A stretch of DNA of 64,000 nucleotides from Cytobacillus oceanisediminis 2691 (GCF_007678455.1 NZ_VEEP01000007.1:192541-256540), one strand, 5' to 3'. Positions 24,352-33,245 are shown, counted from the stretch's first letter. Notes: a model not told the origin generated them from the letters alone. Numbers and translations: made by a program.

Positions 24352-25824
24352 ATGCGTAACAATTTTCCGATATTTGGTCAGGATGATACAACTATCTATA
24401 ATCCGGATGAACTACTAAGTTTATTCCTGGATTGTACGGCTGACGGGTTTGCAATTGTAGATATGGAGAACCGTTTTTTGAGGATCAATCATATGTACAC
24501 AGAGATTTTCGGTTATACAGAAGAAGATTTGATAGGCAGGACCTTTCATGAGTTTTCGAATCCGGAGGTTGTACAAGAGATCATTTCCGAAGTCAAAAAC
24601 GGAAAAGCATTTACCAATATGATAACGAAGCGATTCCATAAAGATGGATCATTACTCGATATTGCCGTCTCTTACTCCCCCTTCCGTAATAAGCAGGGCG
24701 AGATTATTGCCATCATCGCGATTTACCGAGATATTACTAAATTGGTAAGTATGGAGAATGAATTACACCGAACACGGGAACTGTACGAGCTGATCACCGA
24801 GAATACGACTGACATGATTCTGGTGATTAATAAAGATAAATTGATTCTGTATGCTTCACCCTCCCATGAAAAAGTGATCAGCTTGAAACCAGAGCAAATT
24901 GTAGGCAAAAGTCTGGGTGAATTTTTGACACCAGAGGAAGATGCTGTTCTGGATCTTAAGCTTAAGGAGATACTCGAAACTGGAGAACCGCAGATTTTAC
25001 GGAAGAAGTTCATCACTTGTGACCTGGAATCCGTTTATACAGAATATAGCTTCTCGCCAATCTATAATGAAAAAAAGGAGATAGACTCCTTTGTCAGTGT
25101 CGGCCGGAATATAACAGACCGGGTCAAGCATGATGCCTCCATCCGAAATTTGGACAGGCTGTCTGTCACCGGTCAACTGGCAGCGGGTGTGGCTCATGAA
25201 ATCCGCAATCCGCTGACAGCGTTGAAGGGGTTTTCAAAATTGCTGCAGACATGTCTTGATAAGGAGAAGCAGGAAGGTTACCTGGCAATTATCATGAACG
25301 AGCTGGACAGGATTGATATGATTGTAAATGAGTTTATGTCACTAGCTAAACCGCAGGCAATCCAATATGTTAAAGAAGATTTGAAATCGATTTTGGACAG
25401 CACGATCAATATCATCCATCCGCAGGGGATGATGCACAATGTCCAAATCATCCCTACTTATCCAGATGAAAGAATCATGCTTTCCTGCAATCCACATCAG
25501 CTGAAACAAGTATTTTTGAACTTTATGAAAAATGCGATTGAATCCATGCCAAATGGCGGGAATGTCGTGATCGACCTGCAAAAGAAGGTGAAGGGAAAAG
25601 TGCTTATCAGCATTTCGGATGAGGGAACAGGAATCGAGCCTGACCGCCTTCGTTATCTTGGATCTCCGTTTTATACGACGAAGGACAAAGGCATCGGACT
25701 TGGACTGACGGTGAGCAATAAAATCATTCAGGAGCATGATGGAACCATGAAAATTGTAAGTGAAATAGGCCAGGGGACGAATGTCATTGTTGAACTTGAA
25801 TGTTTAGAAGACGACATCACTTAG
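24352..25824 (+). CDS. PAS-domain sensor histidine kinase (sporulation-kinase-like)
   Basis: This 490-residue cytoplasmic kinase has two PAS domains, at about residues 25-135 (DGFAIVDMENRFLRIN) and 145-260 (DMILVINKDKLILYASPS). A HisKA domain carries the phosphorylated His282 in GVAHEIRNPLTALKGF, and an HATPase domain follows with N-box FMKNAIESMPNGG, DEGTGI and GLGLTVSNKII. No membrane segment is seen. The architecture matches the orphan kinases KinA/KinC/KinE that feed the Spo0A phosphorelay. No response regulator is adjacent, which fits an orphan kinase. The signal is unknown. GGAGAG precedes the ATG. Confidence 0.9.
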   Translation: MRNNFPIFGQDDTTIYNPDELLSLFLDCTADGFAIVDMENRFLRINHMYTEIFGYTEEDLIGRTFHEFSNPEVVQEIISEVKNGKAFTNMITKRFHKDGSLLDIAVSYSPFRNKQGEIIAIIAIYRDITKLVSMENELHRTRELYELITENTTDMILVINKDKLILYASPSHEKVISLKPEQIVGKSLGEFLTPEEDAVLDLKLKEILETGEPQILRKKFITCDLESVYTEYSFSPIYNEKKEIDSFVSVGRNITDRVKHDASIRNLDRLSVTGQLAAGVAHEIRNPLTALKGFSKLLQTCLDKEKQEGYLAIIMNELDRIDMIVNEFMSLAKPQAIQYVKEDLKSILDSTINIIHPQGMMHNVQIIPTYPDERIMLSCNPHQLKQVFLNFMKNAIESMPNGGNVVIDLQKKVKGKVLISISDEGTGIEPDRLRYLGSPFYTTKDKGIGLGLTVSNKIIQEHDGTMKIVSEIGQGTNVIVELECLEDDIT

Positions 25825-25835
25825 TCTTTTTTAAA

Positions 25836-25866
25836 AGAAGCGGCTTCCTAATGGGAGCCGCTTTTC
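25836..25866 (+). terminator. Intrinsic terminator after the kinase gene
   Basis: GAAGCGGCT and AGCCGCTTTTC form the stem and tail. Confidence 0.85.
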
Positions 25867-25905
25867 TTACGAGATAAGACAGTATTAAATCACTTTGAGC
25901 TTTTC

Positions 25906-26286
25906 TTATTTCTCTTCATTGAACCAGAGTGGGTCGTTGTTATCGACTTCGCCATTATAGTTGATGACAATCTCTTCGCCGGCTTTGATGTCACGATACG
26001 CATAGAAATCAAAAGTATGATTGTCAAAATTGATTTCATAGATTGCGTTAGGCTCATAGGAGTGGTTGAAAAGCATGCCGTAGCCCAACAGAATGGCTGA
26101 ATGATTGATCCCGTATTCAAAGGCATAATCGGCCAATGCTGTTTTCTCGATGTGTACATGCTGGTCGTTCGGATAGGAGAGAACAGGGGCTTCGTGTATC
26201 AGTTCACCCTTTGCTATATTTCTCTTGGCGAATACGCCTCTATTGAACTCACCATCGCTTATTTCAGAATTCTTTATTTCAATCAT
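25906..26286 (-). CDS. Small SET-domain protein
   Basis: The 126-residue protein consists of one SET domain: DGEFNRGVFAKRNIAKGELIHEAPV at the start, the conserved GYGMLFNHSYEPNA (NHS motif) and DIKAGEEIVINYNGE near the end. SET domains transfer methyl groups from S-adenosylmethionine to lysine; the bacterial target is not known. The frame opens at 26349, but AGGTG six bases before the ATG at 26286 is the only convincing ribosome binding site. It is a single gene facing the kinase. Confidence 0.85.
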   Translation of the reverse strand: MIEIKNSEISDGEFNRGVFAKRNIAKGELIHEAPVLSYPNDQHVHIEKTALADYAFEYGINHSAILLGYGMLFNHSYEPNAIYEINFDNHTFDFYAYRDIKAGEEIVINYNGEVDNNDPLWFNEEK

Positions 26287-26423
26287 TTTTTTCACCTGTG
26301 TTTTATGACTTTTAAATCTGTTCTTTAAAGCATGACGGTTATTTGCCATAATTGCAAACTAATTTTTCCCTGTCCCGCGCAAACAGGTGATAAAACCCAT
26401 TCCGTCCATTCTGAATAGTAAAG

Positions 26424-27233
26424 CTATTTTTTAATGATTTTTGAAGGATTATTGATCTTGTATCCTACCGAAACATCAAGAAGCATCGACTCGTCTTCCA
26501 CGTCCTTTCCTTTGGGAAGGCTCTTCTTGACGATCTTGCCGTTGAATTCAAGCTCCTGTCCGGGCTCCAGTTCGAGTTTTTTCAGTGTTTTGCTGTGTGA
26601 GCCCCATGCAAGGCCAACCTCGATTAGTTCTTCCTGGTCGATTCGGACGTCTTCGAACACAATGACTTCATCATTGTCCTCATTGAAGTGATTCCAGCTC
26701 AACGCGAACTGCTTCACTTTCGCGGTAAAATGGACTTTATCTTCTGGGAGCACCAATTTAGGGGCCTTTTCTTTTTTTGTTTTAGCAGGCTTATCTGCCG
26801 AAGCTTTCGCTGTTTTTTCCGTTTTAGCCTCCGCTGGTGGAGCTGTTGTTTCTGCTGCTGCCAGTTCAGGATTTTCCATACTCTCCGATTTCGTTTTAGG
26901 CTCGTCCCCGGTCTGTTCAATAATTTCCTTGCCGAAATTGGAGGATTGCATTTCCTTCAAATATGCAGGATGGATGCATGTCAGCCTGCCATCTGGAAAT
27001 TCAACGACAAGCGTATTGTATTCAGTTGTTTCACCGAAAACTTCATAACCTTTTATCGTAACAAGACAATGCTGGAATCTGTCTTTGTACCAAAATTCTT
27101 TCTTTGTGCTCAATCCCCATTCCTTGACCTTCTCAAGATAATGAGCTTCATTTTCAAACGTCTCATACATTCCTTTAGGCGGGATATACTGCGTTAAATG
27201 CGATTGTTTAGAACCTGTAACTGAATTTGCCAT
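26424..27233 (-). CDS. Hypothetical protein with an Ala/Lys-rich linker
   Basis: I do not recognise this 269-residue soluble protein as a named family. Residues about 1-110 form one folded part (FWYKDRFQHCLVTIKGYEVFG, EYNTLVVEFPDGRLTCIHPAYLKEM). A low-complexity linker rich in Ala, Lys, Glu and Pro spans about 120-165. A second folded part (VHFTAKVKQFALSWNHFNEDNDEVIVFEDVRIDQEELIEVGLAWGSH) continues to the end. The frame opens further upstream, but GGAAG before the ATG at 27233 decides the start. No transmembrane segment or signal peptide is seen once this start is used. It is divergent from the PAP2 gene. Confidence 0.75.
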   Translation of the reverse strand: MANSVTGSKQSHLTQYIPPKGMYETFENEAHYLEKVKEWGLSTKKEFWYKDRFQHCLVTIKGYEVFGETTEYNTLVVEFPDGRLTCIHPAYLKEMQSSNFGKEIIEQTGDEPKTKSESMENPELAAAETTAPPAEAKTEKTAKASADKPAKTKKEKAPKLVLPEDKVHFTAKVKQFALSWNHFNEDNDEVIVFEDVRIDQEELIEVGLAWGSHSKTLKKLELEPGQELEFNGKIVKKSLPKGKDVEDESMLLDVSVGYKINNPSKIIKK

Positions 27234-27384
27234 TCGCCCACTTCCTTTCAAGTCTATTTTACCTTCCCCGCAAGAAGAAAAAAAGTTTCCCCCCTTGTCG
27301 TTCTGTCTATTTGTCTTTTGAAAATCTGAATAAGGGGAATAGTAAAGGATGCAGAACATGGAAGGAAACAGGAGGAACAAGGAC

Positions 27385-28044
27385 ATGAAGTTTAATTTGC
27401 AGTTATCCATAGCGTTTTTCGGTTCATTATTCCTATTTATTTTGCTCTCTTTTCTTGTTAGAGCTGATTATCTAATGGCCTTTGATCGCCATGTCATCTC
27501 ATTCATCCAGGGACTGGAATCCCCCTGGCTAACTAGCATCATGAAGTTTTTTACTTATATCGGAACCATCCGGTTTATTGCTGTTCTGACAATCCTCCTT
27601 TTTATTTTGATGTTCTATGTATTAAGATTCAGGCTTGAAGTACTCGTTTTCCTGGCAGTGGTCTTTTGCACACCAATCCTGAACAGATTGCTGAAATTAT
27701 TTTTCCAACGGGCACGCCCGGATTTTCACAGGTTGATTGAGATTGGCGGGTACAGTTTTCCGAGCGGGCATGCTATGAATGCATTCTCTTTTTATAGTAT
27801 CATGGCCTTCCTGCTGTGGCGCCATGTCCAAGGCCGTATTGGCAGAATGGCTGTGATTCTTGCAAGCAGCTTCATGATTCTCTCGATTGGAGTGAGCAGG
27901 GTTTATCTTGGCGTCCACTATCCTAGTGACATTGTCGGGGGGTTCCTTGCCAGCAGCCTCTGGGTTGCTGCAGTGATTTGGCTTTTTCAGCGATATAAGG
28001 ATCGGCAATTTTACGTACAGCGCAGGAAAGAGCCGTCAGCTTGA
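27385..28044 (+). CDS. PAP2-family membrane phosphatase
   Basis: The 219-residue protein has about six membrane segments and the three-part lipid phosphatase signature KLFFQRARP, PSGHAMN and SRVYLGVHYPSDIVGG. PAP2 enzymes dephosphorylate lipid pyrophosphates such as undecaprenyl pyrophosphate or phosphatidylglycerophosphate. The substrate here is not defined. The ATG at 27385 follows AGGAGG with nine bases of spacing and is preferred over the earlier in-frame ATG codons. It appears monocistronic. Confidence 0.9.
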   Translation: MKFNLQLSIAFFGSLFLFILLSFLVRADYLMAFDRHVISFIQGLESPWLTSIMKFFTYIGTIRFIAVLTILLFILMFYVLRFRLEVLVFLAVVFCTPILNRLLKLFFQRARPDFHRLIEIGGYSFPSGHAMNAFSFYSIMAFLLWRHVQGRIGRMAVILASSFMILSIGVSRVYLGVHYPSDIVGGFLASSLWVAAVIWLFQRYKDRQFYVQRRKEPSA

Positions 28045-28280
28045 GCCCGCTGTTAAGAACAGGCCGTTAAAAAGTCCCAGTCTAACCAGATTATTATTTT
28101 CCTAACGATATATGGCAGGTCCAATCGTTTTAACTATTGGGCTAAGGGGAATAAGGAATGAAGGAGACTACATATCATATTTTTCTCACATCTATCCTGT
28201 ATAAATAGGTGGAAGGGACTTATTTTTCTGAGTTATGTGATTAAATGAACAAACTTAGCGAGCGGGGTGACAATTACCAT

Positions 28281-28376
28281 ATGTATAAAAAGCAAGAACG
28301 AGTGCTGATGTGGGTAGCGTTTATTGTAGCGGCGATTATGGGACTGTCCTTTATCGGCCGTATAATTGCCGGATAG
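28281..28376 (+). CDS. 31-residue single-span membrane protein before cydA
   Basis: The ORF encodes a short basic N-terminus (MYKKQERVL) and one hydrophobic helix (MWVAFIVAAIMGLSFIGRIIAG). It ends 17 bases before cydA, in the same direction. Bacterial cytochrome oxidases often have such tiny helper subunits. This one differs from the CydS-like peptide encoded after cydB, so the operon would have two. The GGGGTGA upstream lies 11 bases from the ATG, a slightly long spacing. Function is inferred from size, topology and position only. Confidence 0.6.
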   Translation: MYKKQERVLMWVAFIVAAIMGLSFIGRIIAG

Positions 28377-28393
28377 AAAAGGGGGATTGAAGG

Positions 28394-29740
28394 ATGGGAA
28401 ATGAAGAATCTGTTTTTTTCAGCCGAGTGTTGACTGAGCTTACTTTATCTTTCCACATTATTTATGCCACCATTGGCGTCGGGATTCCGTTGATGATCAT
28501 GATTGCTCAGTGGCTGGGAATCAAGAAGCAGGATGAACATTATATTTTGCTGGCCAGGAGGTGGACGCGCGGCTTTGTGATTACGGTTGCGGTTGGCGTT
28601 GTGACCGGGACGGCGATTGGATTGCAGCTATCGTTGCTATGGCCGAACTTTATGGAACTTGCGGGTAATGTCATTGCCCTGCCGCTTTTTATGGAAACAT
28701 TTGCGTTTTTCTTTGAAGCGATTTTCCTGGGCATTTATCTATATACATGGGACAGGTTTGAGAATCAGAAGAAACACTTGCTGCTTCTTATTCCAGTTGC
28801 GATTGGAGCATCTTTTTCGGCTGTATTCATCACCATCGTGAATGCCTTTATGAATGCCCCGCAAGGCTTTGATCTTGTTGATGGTCAGCTGGTCAATATC
28901 AATCCGATCCTGGCGATGTTCAATCCAGCCATGCCGACAAAGGTGGCCCATGTGCTTGCCACTGCGTATATGACTTCGGCATTTCTCCTTGCTTCCATCG
29001 GGGCTTACAGGCTGCTTAAGGGATCGGATCATATCTATCATAAAAAAGCAGTATTTTTGACAATGAAAATCGGTTTGATTTTTTCGATTGCCGCAGCGGT
29101 GATTGGTGACTTTTCCGGGAAATATTTAGCCGAGTACCAGCCAGAAAAGCTGGCAGCCGCGGAATGGCATTTTGAGACCCATGAAGGTGCACCGTTAATG
29201 CTCTATGGCGTTCTCGATGATGGCGAGATTAAATACGCTCTTAAGATTCCATATGCGCTTAGTATTTTGGCACACAGTAATCCGAATGCGGAAGTGATTG
29301 GTCTAAATGAGTTTCCTGAGGACGAAACCCCGCCGCTTTACATCCACTATCTATTCGATGGGATGGTTACGATCGGCATATGGGTGACGGTGCTCTCACT
29401 TATGTATGTTGTCGGTGTCTGGATGAAATGGAGTTTTATCCGGACCAGGTGGTATCGATGGCTCATTGTCCTTGGAGGCCCGTTATCGATGCTTGCGATC
29501 GAGCTGGGCTGGTGGTTCGCCGAGGTTGGGAGGCAGCCGTGGATCCTGAGGGGAATCATGAAGGTTGACGAAGCAGCGACGACAAGCGGACAGGTCGATA
29601 TGATGCTGCTGATGTTCGCCGGTTTATACTTGGTGCTTGCCGTAGGAAGCATCGTGGTTTTAACAAGGATGTTCCGGAAGAATCCTGTTGAACAAGAACT
29701 GGCAGACAGGGAAGCTGAAAAGGAAGGTGAGTTGCGATGA
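28394..29740 (+). CDS. cydA: Cytochrome bd-type quinol oxidase subunit I
   Basis: The 448-residue membrane protein keeps the heme ligands expected for subunit I: His21 (LSFHIIYA), His186 (KVAHVLA) and a methionine near 324 (DGMVTIG). The quinol-site region KYLAEYQPEKLAAAEWHFET and the GRQPW motif are also present. The Q-loop is short, as in Gram-positive enzymes (YthA/Geobacillus CydA type). The complex oxidises menaquinol and reduces oxygen without pumping protons. A four-base overlap joins it to cydB, and a CydS-like gene follows. No Rex box was found in the 236 bases upstream. Confidence 0.93.
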   Translation: MGNEESVFFSRVLTELTLSFHIIYATIGVGIPLMIMIAQWLGIKKQDEHYILLARRWTRGFVITVAVGVVTGTAIGLQLSLLWPNFMELAGNVIALPLFMETFAFFFEAIFLGIYLYTWDRFENQKKHLLLLIPVAIGASFSAVFITIVNAFMNAPQGFDLVDGQLVNINPILAMFNPAMPTKVAHVLATAYMTSAFLLASIGAYRLLKGSDHIYHKKAVFLTMKIGLIFSIAAAVIGDFSGKYLAEYQPEKLAAAEWHFETHEGAPLMLYGVLDDGEIKYALKIPYALSILAHSNPNAEVIGLNEFPEDETPPLYIHYLFDGMVTIGIWVTVLSLMYVVGVWMKWSFIRTRWYRWLIVLGGPLSMLAIELGWWFAEVGRQPWILRGIMKVDEAATTSGQVDMMLLMFAGLYLVLAVGSIVVLTRMFRKNPVEQELADREAEKEGELR

Positions 29741-30762
29741 CACTTGAGATAATTGGGATTACTGTTCTATGGCTGTTTCTTTTTGGCTATGTCATCGTCG
29801 CTTCCATCGATTTCGGGGCAGGATTCTTCAATGCATACAGCCTTTTCCGGGGAAAGCAGCATATCCTGACCCGGATCATCCAGCGGTATTTGTCGCCGGT
29901 ATGGGAAGTGACAAATGTATTCCTGGTGTTTTTCTTTGTCGGAATGGTCGGATTCTTTCCTAAAACGGCGTATTACTACGGAACCATCCTGCTTGTTCCT
30001 GCCAGTATCGCAATCGTCCTGCTGGCGATTCGGGGATCCTATTATGCTTTTACGACTTATGGCGGTTTGAAGCACAAAAGATATTCGTATTTATACGGAT
30101 TATCAGGTTTGTTCATCCCGGCCTCACTGTCGATTGTGCTGACGATTTCAGAGGGCGGCTTTGTCACAGAAACGGCTTCGGGTATTAATCTGGATTACTG
30201 GGCGCTGTTTACCAGTCCGCTGACATGGAGCATCGTTGTCCTCAGTCTGGCAGCGGTACTCTATATTTCAGCTGTATTTTTAACATGGTACGCCCATAAA
30301 GCTCAGGATGAACCGGCCACAGAGCTGCTTCGGAAATATGCTTTAATTTGGTCGGTGCCGGCCATTGTGAGCGCAACAGGAATCATCGTCGAACTTAAGG
30401 ACCACAATCCGGAGCATTACACCCGGCTCGTTGATTTATGGTGGCTGTTTGCAATTTCCTTCATCTTGTTTGCGGGAACTGTTTACTTGCTTGGAAAACG
30501 CAAATCATATGGAGTCGCATTCGGGTTGTTAACAGGTCAATTCCTGATTGCATTTTTTGCTTATGGCATTTCGCATTATCCCTATCTGCTTTATCCTTTT
30601 CTCAAGCTTTATGACAGCTTCACAAATGAAGCGATGGCAATCGCTCTCATTATTGCCTTTATAGCGGGGCTTGGTTTGCTGCTCCCTTCACTGTATTTAT
30701 TGCTGAGGCTGTTTCTGTTCAATAAAGATTATGTTCAGGGTAAACGGGATGACCATGCATAG
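29737..30762 (+). CDS. cydB: Cytochrome bd-type quinol oxidase subunit II
   Basis: The 341-residue protein has eight to nine membrane segments and typical CydB blocks: ILWLFLFGYVIVASIDFGAG-like opening, RYLSPVWEVTNVFLVFFFVGMVGFFP and IRGSYYAFTTYGG. It supports heme binding in subunit I. The start overlaps the end of cydA by four bases (ATGA), so the two are translationally coupled. Confidence 0.93.
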   Translation: MTLEIIGITVLWLFLFGYVIVASIDFGAGFFNAYSLFRGKQHILTRIIQRYLSPVWEVTNVFLVFFFVGMVGFFPKTAYYYGTILLVPASIAIVLLAIRGSYYAFTTYGGLKHKRYSYLYGLSGLFIPASLSIVLTISEGGFVTETASGINLDYWALFTSPLTWSIVVLSLAAVLYISAVFLTWYAHKAQDEPATELLRKYALIWSVPAIVSATGIIVELKDHNPEHYTRLVDLWWLFAISFILFAGTVYLLGKRKSYGVAFGLLTGQFLIAFFAYGISHYPYLLYPFLKLYDSFTNEAMAIALIIAFIAGLGLLLPSLYLLLRLFLFNKDYVQGKRDDHA

Positions 30763-30773
30763 GAGGGTGGAAA

Positions 30774-30872
30774 ATGGCTGAATTCACAATGTTCTACGCT
30801 CCCTTCATTATCATCATTGCCTCAATTGCCGCTGCATTCTGGCTGGCAGGTAAGGATGAAAAAGTGGAGTGA
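30774..30872 (+). CDS. cydS: CydS-like small subunit of the bd oxidase
   Basis: A 32-residue peptide (MAEFTMFYAPFIIIIASIAA then AFWLAGKDEKVE) starts 11 bases after cydB behind AGGAGGGTGG. It is one membrane helix with an acidic tail. The pattern F-x-x-FYAPF-(I/V)-hydrophobic-AFW-x-KD is that of CydS in the Geobacillus bd oxidase structure, where it sits beside the heme-bearing subunit. It is too short for most gene finders. Confidence 0.85.
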   Translation: MAEFTMFYAPFIIIIASIAAAFWLAGKDEKVE

Positions 30873-30880
30873 TTGAAAAA

Positions 30881-30919
30881 AGAGCTGCCGTCCATCAAAG
30901 GAGGCAGCTCAGTTTTATT
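30881..30919 (+). terminator. Intrinsic terminator of the cyd operon
   Basis: GAGCTGCC and GGCAGCTC form the stem, and AGTTTTATTT is the tail. It could also serve the opposing gene. Confidence 0.85.
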
Positions 30920-30921
30920 TA

Positions 30922-31245
30922 TTATGATAATTTCCGCCACAGTGTTGCGCTCGCCACGACCGAGTCATTTTCAATGATGGCATAGGCAGCATTTGTAATC
31001 GCTTCAGGCAGGTTTTCACCCGTCCCTCTGAATTGATTGAAAGCAGCCTCTGAACCCCCATTTGATGAAAAGGCATAGCCCAGCTTCTCCAGTCTTTCGA
31101 CAATCAGCATTGCATGCAGAAGATTCTGCTCTGGCTGGAATTCAGAGTCATTGATGAAAACACCTTTTTCATAATCAAACCAGCGGTCCCATCTGTTCAG
31201 CTTCCAGCCTAAAATCCTTCGCGCAATTGCATCCGTTTTTGTCAT
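30922..31245 (-). CDS. Phage ABA-sandwich-domain-like hypothetical protein
   Basis: The 107-residue soluble protein (ARRILGWKLNRWDRWFDYEK, then LHAMLIVERLEKLGYAF and NLPEAITNAAYAIIE) resembles the BC1872-type proteins with a small alpha-beta-alpha sandwich found in phages and bacilli. No other phage gene lies nearby, so a prophage is not implied. GAGGAAG precedes the ATG. Function unknown. Confidence 0.7.
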   Translation of the reverse strand: MTKTDAIARRILGWKLNRWDRWFDYEKGVFINDSEFQPEQNLLHAMLIVERLEKLGYAFSSNGGSEAAFNQFRGTGENLPEAITNAAYAIIENDSVVASATLWRKLS

Positions 31246-31396
31246 GTTTCTTCCTCTCTTTCTGAATATTGTTATATAACAGATTATTTTAATTGAATTA
31301 TATTACATAACAGGGATTTTAGGCAATAACAAAGATACGAAATAGGAAGTTTTATTTGAGGATTTTGAGCATCTTAAAAAGTGGGGGTGACAAAAC

Positions 31397-31525
31397 ATGA
31401 GTGGAAAAGAAATCAGCCAGCAGAATGTAAGACTGGGCGGAAAAATTGCCAAAGAGAAAGGCCGTACGAATGGCGAGCTTGGCAATGACAATGACATCAA
31501 TTCAGGAAAGAACCGCAAAAAGTAA
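31397..31525 (+). CDS. 42-residue hydrophilic protein
   Basis: A good Shine-Dalgarno (GTGGGGGTGA) precedes the ATG. The protein (MSGKEISQQNVRLGGKIAKE, continuing with Asn, Gly and Lys) is highly charged, lacks cysteine and hydrophobic stretches, and lies 17 bases before a second tiny gene of the same kind. The composition recalls minor small acid-soluble spore proteins, but I see no family signature. Confidence 0.65.
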   Translation: MSGKEISQQNVRLGGKIAKEKGRTNGELGNDNDINSGKNRKK

Positions 31526-31542
31526 AATGGAGGAGGATCATC

Positions 31543-31665
31543 ATGACAAATCGAAACGATAACCGCGAACGCAAAAATAAATACCCAAACAATAAAGAAA
31601 GAAATATCTCCAAAGACATCAATGTGCGAAGCGAGATGACCAAAAAAGATTTGAAGGAACAATAA
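31543..31665 (+). CDS. 40-residue hydrophilic protein
   Basis: AGGAGG stands six bases before the ATG. The product is almost entirely Asn, Lys, Arg and Glu (MTNRNDNRERKNKYPNNKER and onward). It forms a two-gene operon with the 42-residue protein and is followed by a terminator, which supports real expression. A role in the spore core is possible but unproven. Confidence 0.65.
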   Translation: MTNRNDNRERKNKYPNNKERNISKDINVRSEMTKKDLKEQ

Positions 31666-31688
31666 AAGGAAGGGGGTTTCCCCTTCCT
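31666..31688. terminator. Bidirectional intrinsic terminator
   Basis: AAGGAAGGGG and CCCCTTCCT flank GTTT. It lies between the small gene pair and the convergent flavin enzyme gene. Confidence 0.7.
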
Positions 31689-31696
31689 GCATTACT

Positions 31697-32689
31697 TTAG
31701 AGTAGGGCTTCCGCAAGCATTGTGTATGTCTTCACTTTATCCTGGAAGCTGTGCAGATTATTGATGATCATAAACTCCTCAGTCCCATAATCATCACTCA
31801 GCCTCAAGAGCTCACTCTTCACTTTTTCCGGCGTTCCGATGATCATTCTTTTTCGGTTTTCCACGATCCTGTTCCGATCCTCCGCCGTTAGCGTTGTATT
31901 CTTTGCTTCTTCCAATGATGGAATCCTTGTATCCATCCCCTTTTCTACCCGCAAAAGCCATAAGTCCTGACTCAAAGCCAGTTCATCAGCCTTTTCCTGG
32001 GTTTCAGCACATACAACAAAAATACACACATTTGCTTTGGGTTTTTTCAGGAATGGAGAAGGCTGGAACTCCCGGAAATATTGTTCCAATGCTCTTTTTC
32101 CGTTGGCGGGTGTTATGAAATGGCCGTATGTAAATGCTGTTCCCTGTTCTGCTGCAAGTCTGGCTCCGCGATGAGTGATTCCCAATAACCATAATTCAGG
32201 GAAAGCTGTTTTGTCAGGATAGGCTTTAACGCTATGAAAGGGATGGTCACCTGGCAATTCATTCTGTAAGAATCCTTTTAGGTCACTAATTTGTCTGGGA
32301 AACTCATTTAAACTTTTCCGAAGTCCATCTGTCAACGCAAGCCTCGTGGTGGCTGACCCGCCAGGAGAACGGCCTAATCCAGCATCTATCCTGTTTGGGA
32401 ACAGAGCCTCTAAAACCTTGAAGTTCTCTGCCACTTTAAAAGGGCTGTATTGAGGGAGCAGGACTCCGCCTGAACCAATTCTGATTCTTTGGGTCATCGA
32501 TGCTATGTGGGATATCAATATTTCAGGAGAGGAACCGGCAATGCCGTTGGTGTTATGATGCTCAGCAACCCAGAACCTGGTGTACCCAAGATCTTCTGTG
32601 ATTTGGGCCAGCTCAACTGTTTTGCGAAAAGCCTGTGCGGCCGAATCCCCCACGCTGATGACGGATTGATCAAGTACACTTAACTTCAC
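31697..32689 (-). CDS. LLM-class flavin-dependent oxidoreductase
   Basis: The 330-residue TIM-barrel protein of the bacterial luciferase-like family contains LAQITEDLGYTRFWVAEHHNTNGIAGSSPEILI, IGSGGVLLPQYSPFKVAE and GRSPGGSATTRLAL. These are hallmarks of the MsnO8/YceB-type subgroup. Such enzymes use reduced flavin to oxidise small molecules. The substrate is unknown. The start is GTG at 32689 with GGAGGG upstream. It is monocistronic. Confidence 0.9.
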   Translation of the reverse strand: MKLSVLDQSVISVGDSAAQAFRKTVELAQITEDLGYTRFWVAEHHNTNGIAGSSPEILISHIASMTQRIRIGSGGVLLPQYSPFKVAENFKVLEALFPNRIDAGLGRSPGGSATTRLALTDGLRKSLNEFPRQISDLKGFLQNELPGDHPFHSVKAYPDKTAFPELWLLGITHRGARLAAEQGTAFTYGHFITPANGKRALEQYFREFQPSPFLKKPKANVCIFVVCAETQEKADELALSQDLWLLRVEKGMDTRIPSLEEAKNTTLTAEDRNRIVENRKRMIIGTPEKVKSELLRLSDDYGTEEFMIINNLHSFQDKVKTYTMLAEALL

Positions 32690-32889
32690 TAATTAACCCT
32701 CCAGTTGCAAGCTGCTTCATTTTACCCATTATTCCCTCAAGCAATCCGCCCAAACTAGCATCCACACGTAAAGGTCCTTTAACCTGGAAAAACACATAGT
32801 CATCCAAAACTTTAAGGCAGGGGGGGAATGTTTATGATTTTCCAGTTGGGCTATAAGTAAAGTAACCTGTTACAGAAAGGAGTGACAAC

Positions 32890-33150
32890 ATGATGAAGCG
32901 AAACTTGATGCTTTCGTTTACGTTAGGGGCAGGCATCTTGCTGGCAGGCTGCGGAGCCACAGAAGAGCCGCCGCCAGAAGACGATCCGGTAATGGAACAG
33001 GATGAACAAGCACCACCAGCACCTGATGGAATGACAGAGGATCCTGGTGAACCAACCGATGGTACAACCGAGGATGATGAGAATTTAACGGACGATGAAA
33101 AAGACAAGGTTGAAAAGTCTGTTGAAGATAATGAGAATGAACAACCTTAG
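32890..33150 (+). CDS. Small acidic lipoprotein
   Basis: The 86-residue protein has a lipoprotein signal (LGAGILLAGCGA, Cys21 the lipidated residue). The rest is a disordered chain of Glu, Asp, Pro and Thr. AGGAG precedes the ATG with seven bases of spacing. Nothing identifies a function. The gene faces a similar small lipoprotein gene, broken by a stop codon, at 33246-33419. The terminator stem begins inside its last codons. Confidence 0.75.
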   Translation: MMKRNLMLSFTLGAGILLAGCGATEEPPPEDDPVMEQDEQAPPAPDGMTEDPGEPTDGTTEDDENLTDDEKDKVEKSVEDNENEQP

Positions 33151-33178
33151 GACACCAGAGGTTCTAAGGTTTTTTATT
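33143..33178 (+). terminator. Intrinsic terminator overlapping the lipoprotein stop codon
   Basis: AACCTTAG (containing the TAG stop) pairs with CTAAGGTT and is followed by TTTTTATT. Confidence 0.82.
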
Positions 33179-33206
33179 GATTATATTATAGAGGGAATTG
33201 GTACAG

Positions 33207-33242
33207 AAAAAATGCTGTCTCTATGGAAGAGGCAGCATTTTT
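33207..33242 (-). terminator. Intrinsic terminator for the opposing lipoprotein remnant
   Basis: AAAAATGCTG and CAGCATTTTT form a symmetrical stem, usable in both directions. Confidence 0.75.
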
Positions 33243-33245
33243 CCT

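Noticed and set aside
30922-31245. Prophage remnant
   Set aside because: A single phage-type domain protein without any other phage gene, att site or integrase.
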